From: Sesamum alatum
Taxonomy: Eukaryota > Streptophyta > Magnoliopsida > Lamiales > Pedaliaceae
Assembly: GCA_034509735.1 (NCBI GenBank)
Contig: JACGWO010000001.1
Span: 11,734,854-11,798,853, forward strand
DNA: 64,000 bases
Reading direction: 5' to 3'
Made by a program: the position numbers and the translations under genes. How positions within the stretch are numbered: the stretch's first letter is position 1; every line of letters starts with the position of its first letter. The notes under the pieces were generated by a model. It saw nothing but the letters and a program-made list of their open reading frames with translations. It ran no database searches and was not told the DNA's origin. This document shows, piece after piece, positions 1-12,135 of this stretch.

Positions 1-379
1 TAGATTCCCGAATTGAATTATCCGAAGTAGTTAATTAATCTTGGAGAAATACTAAAAATAACGCCCCGTGACTTGGAATAATTTTTTATTATTATTTTAG
101 GCACCTGATGCTGTTCTAAATAAGATTTCCGATGTTCACTTTTTACTCTCATCTCTTTTGGCCCACTATGAAATAAATGCTTTTTCTAATGGAAAAGAAT
201 ATTATATAAAATAAATAATAAATAAAAAAAAGAAGCGGTTTGACAGGGCGTGGACGGACGGACGGGCCAAGTGAGATGCACTGGGAACATGTCTGAATGA
301 CTGGGGCACGGGTTCTGTTTGGACCCTTTCATGTCACCAATTTTTAAATTTCTTGCGCCACATCACACATACTTATTGC
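1..379. other. AT-rich intergenic DNA
   Basis: No gene-like reading frame or recognisable repeat was seen here. The stretch ends at the 9-bp target duplication of the inverted-repeat element that starts at 380. Confidence 0.5.
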
Positions 380-625
380 AGGATAAAGGCAATTTATCTC
401 CTCTTGTATAAAAAATGAGCAAGAACTCCTTTTATGAAAAAATAATTAATAAATTATCTCCCTGTATTTTGAAAAATAAAACAAATTATCCCATATCAAG
501 AGAAAACACATGTGGATAATTTGTGCTTCGTTTTAATATCACAGAGGGTAATTTACTAATTATATTTTCACAGAGAGATTTTTGCTCATATCTTATATCA
601 CATGTGGTAAATTGCATTTATCCCT
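380..625. mobile_element. MULE-type MITE, family A
   Basis: A 246-bp non-coding element with imperfect long terminal inverted repeats. The left end reads AGGATAAAGGCAATTTA and the right end is its near reverse complement, ending ATTGCATTTATCCCT. It is flanked by an exact 9-bp direct repeat, ACTTATTGC, at 371-379 and 626-634. Long inverted ends with 9-10 bp target duplications are the hallmark of Mutator-like (MULE) elements. Related copies are at 22746, 27200 and 55148. Confidence 0.8.
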
Positions 626-726
626 ACTTATTGCCTACACTCTAGACCTTTTTTGTCCTACCGATACTTTTACAAATATATGATCAGATGTTGTTGCGCA
701 CAATGATTAAGGGTCCAACGTTATCA

Positions 727-1049
727 TCTATACTATTATATTAAGGGAGAGCACCTCTTTGGTGTCTCTCCCTAATTTGGTCTGTCAATTTATATTTAAT
801 TATTAATTTATTTAATATTTTATTATTATTTTTCTCTTTTATCAACTTATTTTTCTTTCACTTCTCAACTCCCATTTTTTCTCTTATCAACTTCCACATT
901 CCTTTTTCTTCTCTCATTTTTTTTAATTGATTTCTTATTTCTTTATATTTTTAATATTTTAGAATCTAATTAAATTTATTTTTTAAAAAAATAGATATTC
1001 TATAAAAATTTAAATTAATTGTACACATATATTTGAGTGTGCCACTAAT
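727..1049 (+). mobile_element. possible Helitron-like fragment
   Basis: The sequence TCTATACTATTATA after an A at 726 matches the 5' ends of the two better Helitrons in this window (54574, and the minus-strand one ending at 48408). A hairpin follows at 744-773, with arms AGGGAGAGCACC and GGTGTCTCTCCCT. A possible 3' end, CTAA followed by T, is near 1049, but it lacks a convincing GC-rich hairpin. The right boundary is a guess. Confidence 0.25.
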
Positions 1050-1357
1050 AAATGAACGCTGAATAGAATATTAACAGTTAACTATATGATTTTGGTCTGA
1101 TTCATAGTGTAAGATATTCTTATCTTGACTTGGGTTTTTCCACCCATAAAATTTAATTTTAATAAACTCACGACGCAGTATCTCTATTAGTTTATTTATA
1201 GCAAATAACATCGTCGTATAAGTTTGGGGTCATTTCTTCTTGCTGGACTGTAGGATGCAATATGCAAAAACATAAAAGAAACTGGATACAAAGTTTACAT
1301 GCTTTGAAAAATTTTCATACTAGAAGATCATCGAATCTGAATATTAAATCGGATTCT

Positions 1358-1733
1358 GATGTAGTTTGCGATTTGATCGGTGGTTTTCGTTGCCTGATGT
1401 ATTGTTCGTTCTGGTTTCGAATGAGCCTCACGATTTTATTTTGAAAAGGTGCGTCGCTAGGGAGAGGAGGTCTTGGGGCTTATAAGCCATTTAAGTTCCT
1501 CGTTTGCAATTAATGTGGGACTCTTGCCTATATCATTAGCCCCCAAACGAGGGGTTTGGGATGGACACATGGTCTCGTTCCAACAGACGGCGTCAAATGA
1601 TGTGATTTGCAATTTGATCGGTGTTCCGTTCCACGAGGTATTATTCCCTTTGACTTCGAACGAGCCTCACAATTTTATCCTGAAAAAGCGCCTCGCTAGG
1701 AATATGAGATATTGAAACTTATAAGTCACTTAA
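1358..1733. repeat. diverged direct repeat, two ~136-bp copies
   Basis: The copies lie at about 1358-1494 and 1599-1733. Shared landmarks in the same order are ATTTGATCGGT, GAGCCTCAC, ATTTTAT, TGAAAA, TCGCTAGG and CTTATAAG followed by TTAA. Short frames across both are not coherent, so this is probably old transposon-derived DNA rather than a gene. Confidence 0.5.
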
Positions 1734-2398
1734 TACCAATATGAGACGCTTGTTTACATCAAACTCCACGTCTCACGATGAAGTCTCGAGCCAAGTCTGC
1801 AAAATAGCAAACAACAGGGATACAGATAAAAAGGTTTTCATATACCCAGTGGGTTTTGGGCCTTTGAGGGGAGGCCCAGTGTATGGCGTTCCAGTTCTAG
1901 ACTAGCAGGTCGGATATTAGGCTTAGTAAGGGTCTGAATATTATCAAAAATTTATGCCAACTAAGTTTTTATTGGATCTTAAGAAGTAGAAGGACAATTA
2001 TTTCAGATGGTAAAATAAAAATGACCCAAATGAAGAAGTTACGTCAAATTTATCTATCTCGAGGAAGCAACAACATTGCTTGGAAGCATCAGCATACCGT
2101 TTTTCTTGCCTTTACTCTTCCATTCATACAGAACAGTCCGGAAGAGCCATAAGGAACAGTGTGTGATGCGTGTGACTAATGAGTGTGGTGGTTAAATTGA
2201 CAAATTTAATTTGTGATGGGGCACCAATTAATATGTTTTTAAAGAGTATAATTTATCTTTGAGAGTGGAGCAACTTTTTTTAAAATTTCAAATTTGCCCC
2301 AAAATTAATCTAAATTACCCGAAAATCCTTAACAGAAAAAGAAAAGGAAATTTAGGATGGTTAAAGAGAGCTAAAGCGCGGGCAATAACCGTTTTCCC

Positions 2399-2418
2399 TA
2401 TAAATTTCTTTTATAAAT
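2399..2418 (+). promoter_or_regulatory. TATA boxes of the PLC-like gene
   Basis: Two TATAAAT motifs lie at 2399-2405 and 2412-2418, upstream of a GA-rich leader (GA run at 2527-2551). The first coding exon is preceded by a splice acceptor (GCGCAG) at about 2808, so the leader contains at least one intron. The transcription start is inferred to be near 2430-2450. Confidence 0.45.
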
Positions 2419-2525
2419 TAACTCGGCTTCCATTCTCATTAGCTTTCAGGTCTCCTTCGCTCCTCCTTTAACAGACATTGCAGAAAGTTCGCCCCAAAAT
2501 TTTGAATCCGTTTCAGAGGGAGGCT

Positions 2526-2556
<31 letters not shown>

Positions 2557-2821
2557 CGGGAGCGAGTTAAGAGAGAGATTCAGGGGGAGAAAATCAGTCT
2601 TCATCTGAATCACTTCATTCCGGTAACAACAGAGAGAAATCGGTCTTCTCCTTCGAACCGTTTCATTCCGCCAAAAACTTTTCAGGCATAATACACATAC
2701 TAATTATGGATATGTGTAGCTAAATGTGTGCATGCGTCTCTGTATGATTATGTCTTAATAGAAATATGGTAAATTTTTGGAATGCGACCTGTTTTGCTTT
2801 TGCGCAGGTATAGGAGTCGCA

Positions 2822-5800
2822 ATGAAGTTATATACTTCGTTGCTGTTCGTTGCGGTTTTTTTCTTCAGTTATTCCGGAGCTGTTAAGGTAATTTTTGTTA
2901 TGCTGCTTCTTTATTTCTCGAATTCACGGCAAAAAAGCCAGCCGAGAACGCGTTTTGGTCGGCGTAGATCACAACTTTTCTGTTTAGTAGTTTTGCGATT
3001 TTACTTGTGTTGTGAACAGTTACGTGAAGGACAAACGTGCGTCGCGGACAGAAACTGCGACGACGGGATGCATTGCGAAACTTGCTTTGCGAATGGCAAT
3101 ATCAGGCCACGGTGCACTCGAATTCAGCCGATCAATCCTCTTTCCAAGGTTTGTCATTCTTCAAAATAGTTTTATACTGTGCATATAACCTTTAGGCTTT
3201 AGGTCACGTCCGTTACAATTGAATTGAATGCAGTATTTGCTACGGACAACAGTATGCCGTGAAATTGTGTCAAAACTTTTTATTTACCAATTCTTTTTGT
3301 ATCGAATTTGACATTGATGCTATAACCTTACAAGCTGTAATATTAATATATTGCTTATAGTCTATTTAAACACTTTTTTTGAATAACTTTAATTAAATTG
3401 AATTCATGTGATATGGAGCTAATAATGTTTCACGATTTGATTATTTTCTTTGGTGATTAATGTTTATATGATCGAATATCAGGTGAAAACTTTGCCGTAT
3501 AATCGCTACTCGTGGCTGACTACTCACAATTCCTTCGCTAGAGTTGGGGCAAAGTCAGCAACAGGAAACATGATTCTTGCTCCGTCGAACCAGCAGGACT
3601 CCATTACTAGTCAGCTGATGGTCAAGTGTTTACTTTTCTTCCCCTCCTATACACACACACATTTATATATGTATATCTCCATATTTCATTTTACATATCT
3701 GAATTGCGTTCACTTGAATATGTGCTGTTGCCAGAGATGTAGGGGTTTGGGGGGCTGGTTGCGAGTGTGAGTGCAGTTGGCATTGCTGTTTTTAGGATTG
3801 AAGTGTGAGATTATGGATAATAGGATTAGGATGAATAAATAAGGAACGATAGCCGGTTAGATAATGTTGTGTTTGGTTTACATGATTAACTTGAGGATGA
3901 ATTATAAAAAAGACTAATAAAGACTTTCTTTATTTTCCCCCACAAAAAGAAAAAGATTTTCTTTATTTTATTTCACTTATGGCCTTGGGCATAATATATC
4001 TCATTATATATTCTCACAAATTTATTATATCTCACAATTTCATCATAACGTAAAATCATATTTTTTCAAAATAATGTAGTTTGTTTTTATTATTGTTACT
4101 ACTATTATTATTATTCATTTGATACATGACTATTTGTAATATTGATATATTCCGTGATAATTGATATTGATGATTCAAATGGCAATCTAATTTTACAAAT
4201 ATTTGTAAATTACTTAACGCAATTATCAAAATTATTTGTTCATTCTCAAGTGTTGACAACAAATCAACGGCAGGTGGCAGATTAAATGAGGTAATATAGA
4301 TTGAGAACATGTTGCTTGATTGACCAAGAAGGAGTTCGCATGATTGGTAGAATATTAATAAATAATTATGTTCTTTAAATGTACACTTGTCTGTAGAAAT
4401 TGCTTTTGGAAAAGAGATTTGTACTTAATTATGTTCTTCATTTATTGTGCTTAGAAAAAATTGTTGTGCTTGAATCGAGTAGTTCATTATTCTTTGAATG
4501 TATTTCCTAAGAAATATGATTTCATAAATTTGTTTGTGCTTTTTTGTTTTGTTCTTGTTAAGTAAACTGATTGTACCTGCAATAAAATCACTAGATCTTT
4601 TGTTTTTTATCTTCAACATGTCAATTTGTGCAAAAGGGGGGCGGTTCTGGCTAATAAAAATTAGTTCCAAATGGATTGCAAATCACATCCCAAAGGCCAG
4701 ATTTGTAATCCTACATCTGAAGGGAAAGGGATTAGATTCTGGGCCTAAGTTTTAGCATGGACTGAAGACCAAACAAAGAATTAGGTCTGGTTTGTAAGCC
4801 CATTAAGCCTAATCCTACTAACCAAACGAGGCCTTAGATTGATTAAATCTTTAACAGGCAGCTAAGAAGAGCTTCAATTCCACCCTGACTTTCAGCCTTA
4901 ATTGAGTGAATATACTATTGGTCCATTGGATGCATGATAAGGACGAATATTTTAAATACACTCATAGGTTTGTTGTGCAAACCTGCTCATGATTGATACC
5001 TGATATGTGTGCCTTCTAAAATTTAAAAACATGCTTGATTTCTGATCTCAGAGTTGGTTATTAAGCAATGCCGAGCGTCCGGGGACATGGAACTGGCTTT
5101 TCTTGAAATTAACATACAGCACAGCCTAGAGTTCTGATGCTTTGAGAATGGGCCTTTGCCCAAACCAGAGCGAGCTGACTCGAAAAATGTTGGAAACTGA
5201 TTTTGATAAATCTGGATCAAGTTGATAAAATTAGGAAAAGGAGTTTGTTTCAAAAAATTATTGCTTGTCCATGATTGCAGTCTTATACACTACCACAGGA
5301 AAGTGCATGTGATGGCATAAAATCCTCATTATAAGAAAATCGGTTCTTGGACTTATGTTCCATGATTTGGTTCTTGAAAACAGAGAATATGCTCTTTTCT
5401 TTGCAATGAGCACTTAATCAGTTGTGCGAGACCTTAACTGTTTCTATGAACACATCCATTGCAGAATGGAGTCAGAGGGTTGATGCTCGATATGTACGAC
5501 TTTGAAAATGATATCTGGTTGTGCCACTCCTTCGGGGGGAAATGCTACAACACCACAGCTTTTGTAAGTATGTGAAGGCTGTTAGATATCACGATGGAAT
5601 GATTGATTTTACATTTTCTTACTGGAACCTAGATGAGTATGTTTGGGCATTCATCACAAAGTAATATGCCAGCCCCGTCACTTAGATCCAATAATGATTT
5701 TGGTGATAGCTGATATGCTTGTGTTTTTTTATTCTAATCTGCTGAAATTTGCTTCCCAGGGACCTGCCATAAATGTTTTGAAAGAGGTCAAAGTGTTTCT

Positions 5801-6862
5801 TGAAGCAAATCCCAATGAAATAGTCACCATATTCATTGAAGATTACGTTACATCTAAGAATGGCATCAGAAATGTTTTTAGTGCAGCTGGGTTGAGCAAA
5901 TTCTGGTTTCCGGTCTCTCGAATGCCAAGAGACGGTGGAGATTGGCCAACAGTTGCTGATATGATCAAAGAGAACCAGCGGTTAGTAGTCTTCACTTCTA
6001 AAGAACATAAGGAATCTTCAGAAGGCATTGCATATGAATGGAGATACGTAGTAGAAAATCAATGTGAGCCTTCTTCAGGAAACTGACATCTAAGTGATGT
6101 ACTGAATAAAAATCTTAAACCGTAACTTCATTGGATTCTTAACTTGCAGATGGTAGTGGTGGAATGGAAAAGGGATTATGTCCGAACCGTGGAGAATCAC
6201 AACCAATGAATGCTACATCAAGGTCCCTTGTTCTAGTAAACTACTTTCCAACTGCTCCAGATTTGCTGTCAACTTGCAAATACAATTCAGACCCTTTGGT
6301 TGAGATGATGAAGACATGCTATGTAGCAGCTGGCAAAAGGTGGCCTAATTTTATTGCAGTTGATTTTTACAAGGTATTTTGTTCATATGAGGAGATTTCA
6401 AATGGGTCGATGTATTAAAACCAATACGGTTGTCAGCTTTTCATGTTCACAATTATTTATCTAAATGTAACACTTGCAGAAAAGTGATGGAGGAGGAGCA
6501 CCTGAAGCAGTAGATTTCGCAAATGGGGAGCTAATTTGTGGTTGCAAATGTGTATCCGTGTGCAAGGTCTGCAATTCAGATACTTTCCTCTTTATTTTTT
6601 CAAGATGTTCTGTCAGTTTATTTTCTGGTCAAGAGATATACTGCTCTACAAATGCTTTAACTGCAAATAATTTGGATGTATTGAAGTCTACTACGTACAC
6701 ATGCAGGAAAATATGGTCTTTGGAACATGTGACAATCCTCGAACTATAACAAGTGGTGCACCCAATCCAGGACCAGAACCCAGCTCCAGTAAATTTGATA
6801 GCCAACACATTCAACTACAATGTATATTCAGTTTACTTCTTTTGGCAATCCTATCACTGTAA
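2822..6862 (+). CDS. GPI-anchored PLC-like phosphodiesterase (PI-PLC X domain)
   Basis: Coding exons: 2822-2887, 3020-3148, 3483-3620, 5465-5563, 5760-6063, 6150-6373, 6480-6566 and 6707-6862. They join in phase to 400 aa. Residues 1-19 form a signal peptide. A Cys-rich segment follows (about 28-55), then the PI-PLC X-like domain with the two family histidines: H80 in WLTTHNSFA and H132 in [11 protein letters not shown] second Cys cluster (CGCKCVSVC) precedes a hydrophobic C-terminus (LLLLAILSL), which fits a GPI-anchor signal. The family is plant PLC-like phosphodiesterases resembling Arabidopsis At5g67130 (about 400-430 aa). These are secreted or surface proteins of poorly known substrate and are not the cytosolic EF-hand/C2 PI-PLCs. 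Intron 3 (3621-5464) is long and AT-rich. The ATG chosen is the first after the leader acceptor and directly begins the signal peptide. Confidence 0.9.
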
Positions 6863-9237
6863 ATTCCGACCTTTCAGCAGCATTCGTTTCTTTCGTTCTA
6901 GGCTTAATATGGCATCTTACTTAGTGGATTGATGAACTGTTGATATAGTTGGTTATTTTTTAAAAGGGGCGTTTGGTATCCTACTGAGAGAACCGATGAT
7001 ATGTTAATGTAAGTAGACTACACGGCTGAGAAGTAGTATCGTTCTAAGCACAATTTTGCAAATAGCATCCAGATGAACATATGCATCAGAAATTCAGATG
7101 TATGTGCACATTCGTTCTAAGCACAAAATTTGATCAATTTTACAAGCATAATGCTTTCTGTTAGTTAATAACTGAAGCGTGTAAGAGTTTAGGTCACATA
7201 GTTCGCCACAGGCGGCAACTTCGAACTGTAACGCTTTATCATTTTCCGCACCATTTTTGATTGATTGTTCCACAAATGATGAACTCCAAGTTCTGTTGAT
7301 AAAGAGGATCCAGTTGAGGTGGTCTGTAATGGCCCAACATCCAATTGAGCCTCCAGGAACCAATCTACATATGCTGGGAATAGCAATATATGGTATCCGG
7401 GAAAAATATTAGTATCATAAATAGTGGGCTCTGATTGAGGCTTTAGGAATATTAGTATATAATAAATAGTGGGCTCTTAAAGTGTGTCAAATCATTATCT
7501 GAAAGTAGTTTAGATTGACAGTATATTATTTAATTTTTCCTCCCACTCTCCTGTCTCTCCGAACAGGGTATTTAAATGAATTCATAAATTCTTAAATATT
7601 TTATAAGATATTATAGAGTATTTGAGAATTTCTTTGAAGGAAAAGTTTGTAAACTCTAAATTTGATAATAAAAATTGATAAGCTCCTTCACAAGAAATAA
7701 GAAGTTCATAACTTATTTCTAAAATTTTAACAGATGAATTAAAATAAAGTATAAACGAACATTACTAATATCAATTAGCCTCATCATCTTATTTTCTCAA
7801 ATACTTTAAAAATAATTTTTAAAATAAAGTTTAACATTTTATAAGATTTTTTTTATAAGTTTACCCAACATCTCTAAAGATACATTTTCCTCTATTCTCC
7901 CTTTCTCTCAACTTGTTCTTAAATTCCTTCCAAATATACATATTGTTATTTCTTGAACAATAATTTTTTCTTTTGTTGTTTAAAATATGATAACTTTTAA
8001 CTTGTTATGCTTAATGATATTATGTAACTTGTCAATAATAATACACATATAAAGTGTCCCGCATCCAACAAAACTTCAGCGCCATGTCAACTAGGACAAA
8101 TCATTAAACCAACTGAAGAAAAAAAAAACAAGAATTTAATAATTGGAAAAGCGCAGGGCTCAAGAGTCTGCATCACTGAGTTTTTTTTTCAAACTTCAAT
8201 GTAGATAACATGTCAAACCTGCAGCAAACTCAATTAAAATCCTTCAAATTAAGCACACACTTATCGAAATAATTGTTTCCTTAATTGAACCAAAAGCATG
8301 CATTAACTAATAACATATTTCAACCCCACTTTTGGTAGGGAATCAGCGCCGGGGAATATGTCATCTCCCGTGATATACACACAGCAAAATACAAAGACAG
8401 AATATTCCAATTTTTAACTTTGTATTTTTCTCTAGATCAGTGGATTACAAAGAAAAATCAACGGTTGCATTTTGGCTTTAAGGTTAGGGTCTACTGCCTT
8501 TATTCTATATAATAATACAGTAAAATACAAAAAGGGCAGCCTAAATGATGTCCTAACTTTGACATAATTGCAGAGTATATATCAATGTTTTGTGGTCATA
8601 ATAATTTAGAACAAACAAAGCATCAATATAATTTAATCCGCAACCTACGGTTTCGGATAATGATCGATTAGCAACTTAAGTATCCTCATAGTGAAATATT
8701 AAAAAGGGCATCTAATATTTTTAGTGCAGATTCCGAGAATTTTATCAAGTGGGTATTCTTTTTTTTTTTTTAATTTTTCATTTTTTGTGGGTCGATTAGA
8801 ATCTACAATGATCGTCTCATGGAGGAATCACAATTAAAAACAACATAAAAAATGAAAAGTGGAATTTTGTTGGAGTGAACAGTGTTTAGGTTTTTAAAAA
8901 AAGGTTGGCATTAAGGACGAGAAAGCAATAGTTATCCAAATTGTGGTTGAACTCATCAACTAATTCAAATGAGTTTTGCTTTCTACAAGAAGTTACATCA
9001 GCCTTACAACCAACCAATCTCCATCAACTCTATGTCATGGGAAATAATTGAGCATGAAATGATAGTTTTGGAAGGTGGCATGCATTATTATATATATAAT
9101 ACAAGAAAGAAGCATGGTACGTATGGTCAAAACCTAGCTAGAATTCACTGTTTGAAATTGAAACGACTGAATTGTGCAACTACTCGTACTAACCCAACAT
9201 GCCCCAAAATCTTAACTCATGCTCAAGTACTCGGATA
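6863..9237. other. 3' UTR and AT-rich intergenic region
   Basis: The first few hundred bases are probably the 3' UTR of the PLC-like gene. A short local duplication (ATATTAGTAT...ATAAATAGTGGGCTCT) lies at about 7405-7480. No supported gene was seen. Confidence 0.4.
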
Positions 9238-9247
9238 AAATCCAAGC

Positions 9248-10163
9248 GGATTAAACACATTTTCGGTCCGGTACTTCAGGGTGTTTGACGTTTTCGTCCT
9301 TTTAATTTTTAAGATAGCATTTTGATCATATATCGTTTTAATTTTTACTATTTCAGTACTTTTGTTCGCCGAAGTTCACCTCCACCCGCGAGAAGGGTGA
9401 ACTCTAACGAAAAAAAGATTGAAATCGCGAAAATTAAAAAAATACAAAACCAAAATGGTGAAGAAATGGGTCAATAAGAACAAAAGACTCAATTTTAAAA
9501 TAGGGTTAATTACACTTATCCCATCTGAAAATGCATAATTACACTTTCCCCCAAAAAAATTTTGAAATTACACTTACACCCCCTCCCAAAAATTCTTTGT
9601 TTACACCTGACCCCCATCCATTAGAGTTTGAACGGAAAATGTTCACGTCAACAAAAATAATTACGTAGGTTTTCAATTTTTTTCATTATTTAACATTCTC
9701 ATGTATATTTTTGTACTTATAAGAGGATAAATGTAATGTATATATATATGGAGTGATGCCAAGATTATTATATTTTTTCCTTATAAGTACAAAATTATTA
9801 CACGAAAATATTAAATGAAAAGTAAAATTGAAAATTTATATAATTATTTTTGTTGACGTGAACATTTCCGTTCATACTTCAACGAATGGAGGTTAGGTGT
9901 AAACGGAGAATTTTCGAAGGGGGTGTAGTGTAATTTTGAAAGCTTTTTGGGAAAAAAATATAATTATGCATTTTCAGAGGGGGTCTAAGTATAATTAATC
10001 CTTTAAAATATCACATGGGAGGGCACAAACATTTTTCCAACAAAAAAAAAATACTAAAATCAAGAAAATTTAAAAAATACATGAACAAAATACCAACTAA
10101 ACAAAGTTAAAGAACAAAAATACCAAATAACATAAATTATGTGATAAAAAATACATTTAAGCC
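9248..10163. mobile_element. MULE-type MITE, family D, hosting a nested MITE
   Basis: The outer element has diverged inverted ends (GGATTAAACACATTTT on the left, ACATTTAAGCC on the right). It is flanked by an exact 10-bp direct repeat, AAATCCAAGC, at 9238-9247 and 10164-10173. It is split by the inner element at 9503-10001. Without the inner element it is about 408 bp. A related copy is at 25769. Confidence 0.75.
9503..10001. mobile_element. MULE-type MITE, family C, nested insertion
   Basis: A 499-bp element with inverted ends: GGGTTAATTACACTTA on the left, TAAGTATAATTAATCC on the right. It has an exact 9-bp target duplication, TTTAAAATA, at 9494-9502 and 10002-10010. It lies inside the element at 9248-10163 and so inserted later. 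It resembles the element at 46399. Confidence 0.8.
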
Positions 10164-10173
10164 AAATCCAAGC

Positions 10174-11600
10174 CATCATAGTTTTTTCCTATGTGTTTTT
10201 AGTGGGTGTTGCTTAAATTTCATGCTTTGTTTGCTACTTTGCTTGCTCCAATCATCTTTGACCCGTAAATAGATCCACTCATTTCGGTTTTTTTCCCGTC
10301 CTTTCAACTTTGACTGCACCATCCATTGCATATCATACAAACTCCAGCTTCATTTACTCTCTTTTTCTTTTTCTTTTTTTAAAAAGAAATCTTCTGTTTT
10401 CTATTATTATTGCTGCTGCGGTGGTTATTATTATTGTTATTATTTTAGCGACAGAGCATTATAATGATCAGTGCCCCCTACCCAAAAAAAAAATAAAAAT
10501 GAGAGAGAGAGAGAGGTGGTAAATCTAGAGAATAAAAACATATTTGAAATTAGATGCAATTTAGTAACAAACTCTCAAAACATATTTATAAATTTATAAT
10601 TATTTAGCAAAGCATACTCTACATTTACACCAACTCTTTTCTCGGGTTGAAGTAGGCAGTAAAAGTCACGATGCTCAAATTAACCCTTTAGCGAACAATT
10701 TAAAAAAATAGACATACGTACTACATCTACACCGTATCAAAATTTTCAATCAAAAGATTTAAAATGCAGTATTTCATGTGGACCAGTCAAAATTTCCTAT
10801 ATATATATAGATATTTATGATGCAATGCAAAGACAGAGAGATGTCATTGATTGTCACAACTGCAACGTGGAAATTGGACTTGAATTATTAGACATATAAG
10901 CCGACCACTTGGAAATCTCACTATTATAGTTATTGCTTATTATTGTTTATAGGGCGAATCCTCATAGTGAATTAGGCTTTACTTCCTCCAGTGTAAAAAA
11001 ATCAAATGACTATATAAATACGATTCTCAAAGGATGTAAAGCAACTCTAAAAAGAAAAAAGTTGATTTTTAGCCCCCACCCTAATCCGTTAGTAAAAAGT
11101 ATAGGAGAAGTTAAGAGTAGTGTACAATATAATCAAAGTTTGCCCTTCTTTTGTCTCAACTAATCATTTTTTGAGGATGATGAGAAAATGAAAAAGTTGG
11201 TGAGTTCTTAATGTAAAGTAAGATGAAAGGAAAGATGCCAACTCTCGTGACATCAAAAAAGACGTGTTGGGAGCCACCTCATTTCAGAATATTGTAAATA
11301 TACCCTAAACCCCAAACACTCCAAACCTTTTCTTTTTTCTAATATATTTATCGACTTTCTGCTACAAAATCCCATTGGGTTTGGGCCCCGATTAATATTT
11401 TTCTACTTACCTCCGGGCCTTTCCCAATAATATTTTTATTAACTACTTTTTTGTTATTATTTGATAAATCAAAATTTAGATTGAATTATATTCACTGTGA
11501 CTATAAGAAAATCTAATTGTCAACAAACACTTATTTCGCTATAGCACATTAAGACACTTCCACCAATTCATAATAATCCGCATGCAGTAGTGAGTTGTGC
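10174..11600. other. AT-rich intergenic DNA
   Basis: Contains short microsatellites (a GA run near 10500-10514, ATT-rich tracts near 10404-10446) and no supported gene. Reading frames here are short and of low-complexity composition. Confidence 0.4.
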
Positions 11601-11639
11601 ATTTTACTTATTATGATTTATTTACTTGATGGGGTGCAA

Positions 11640-12135
11640 CCCAAATATTAGGAAAAAACACAAATAATTATGAAAAATGGCTAAAATCACCAAACAACTT
11701 CAAGATCTGCACACAGCCCCATGGGGTCGGGTCATGCGACCCAACCCGACCCTGATTGGCGACCCGGATCGTTCCAATGCAGAGTATCCAAGATTTAGAC
11801 CCTCGAATAGGGTACAACCCAAGCCTTAAAATGAATTCAAGTGGACCAAGCAAGTATATACATTTGGTGTTATAAATACACCTACCCACAGCATTTATGG
11901 TAAGTTATCAGGTTATATTCGACTACAATTTCTACTTTAGATCGCGATACTATCATCTCAACCTATATTGACTTAAACATCAGAGGGTCTTCGCCGGAGG
12001 CAATCCCGGCTAGCTTGATGTGCTTCCTTCTTCTCGCGAATACATAAGTCTGGAAAACATCCGAGATCGCTCAATGAGGTGCTCACTAGAGATCGCAGGT
12101 AGCAACCCGAATCATTACTAGACCACCATACTCAG
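11640..12135 (+). mobile_element. LTR remnant, probably Ty3/gypsy
   Basis: The order of signals looks like a gypsy LTR: a TATAAATAC box near 11870, then a segment reading TTGACTTAAACATCAGAGGG followed by TCTTCGCCGG. That block resembles the R/U5 region of many plant gypsy LTRs. A GGGTCGGGT / ACCCGACCC inverted repeat (11724-11732 and 11744-11752) lies in the upstream part. I could not fix the TG/CA ends or a target duplication, and no gag or pol coding lies beside it, so it is probably a solo or truncated LTR. Confidence 0.45.

Noticed and set aside
3860..4840. PLC-like intron 3 considered as a PIF/Harbinger MITE because GTTTGGTT and AACCAAAC occur at opposite sides
   Set aside because: The similarity is limited to about 16 of 24 bases, and no clear 3-bp target duplication was seen.
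8969..9238. Plus-strand frame of 89 codons
   Set aside because: It has no recognisable motif and AT-rich codon use like the surrounding intergenic DNA, and it runs into the target duplication of a MITE.
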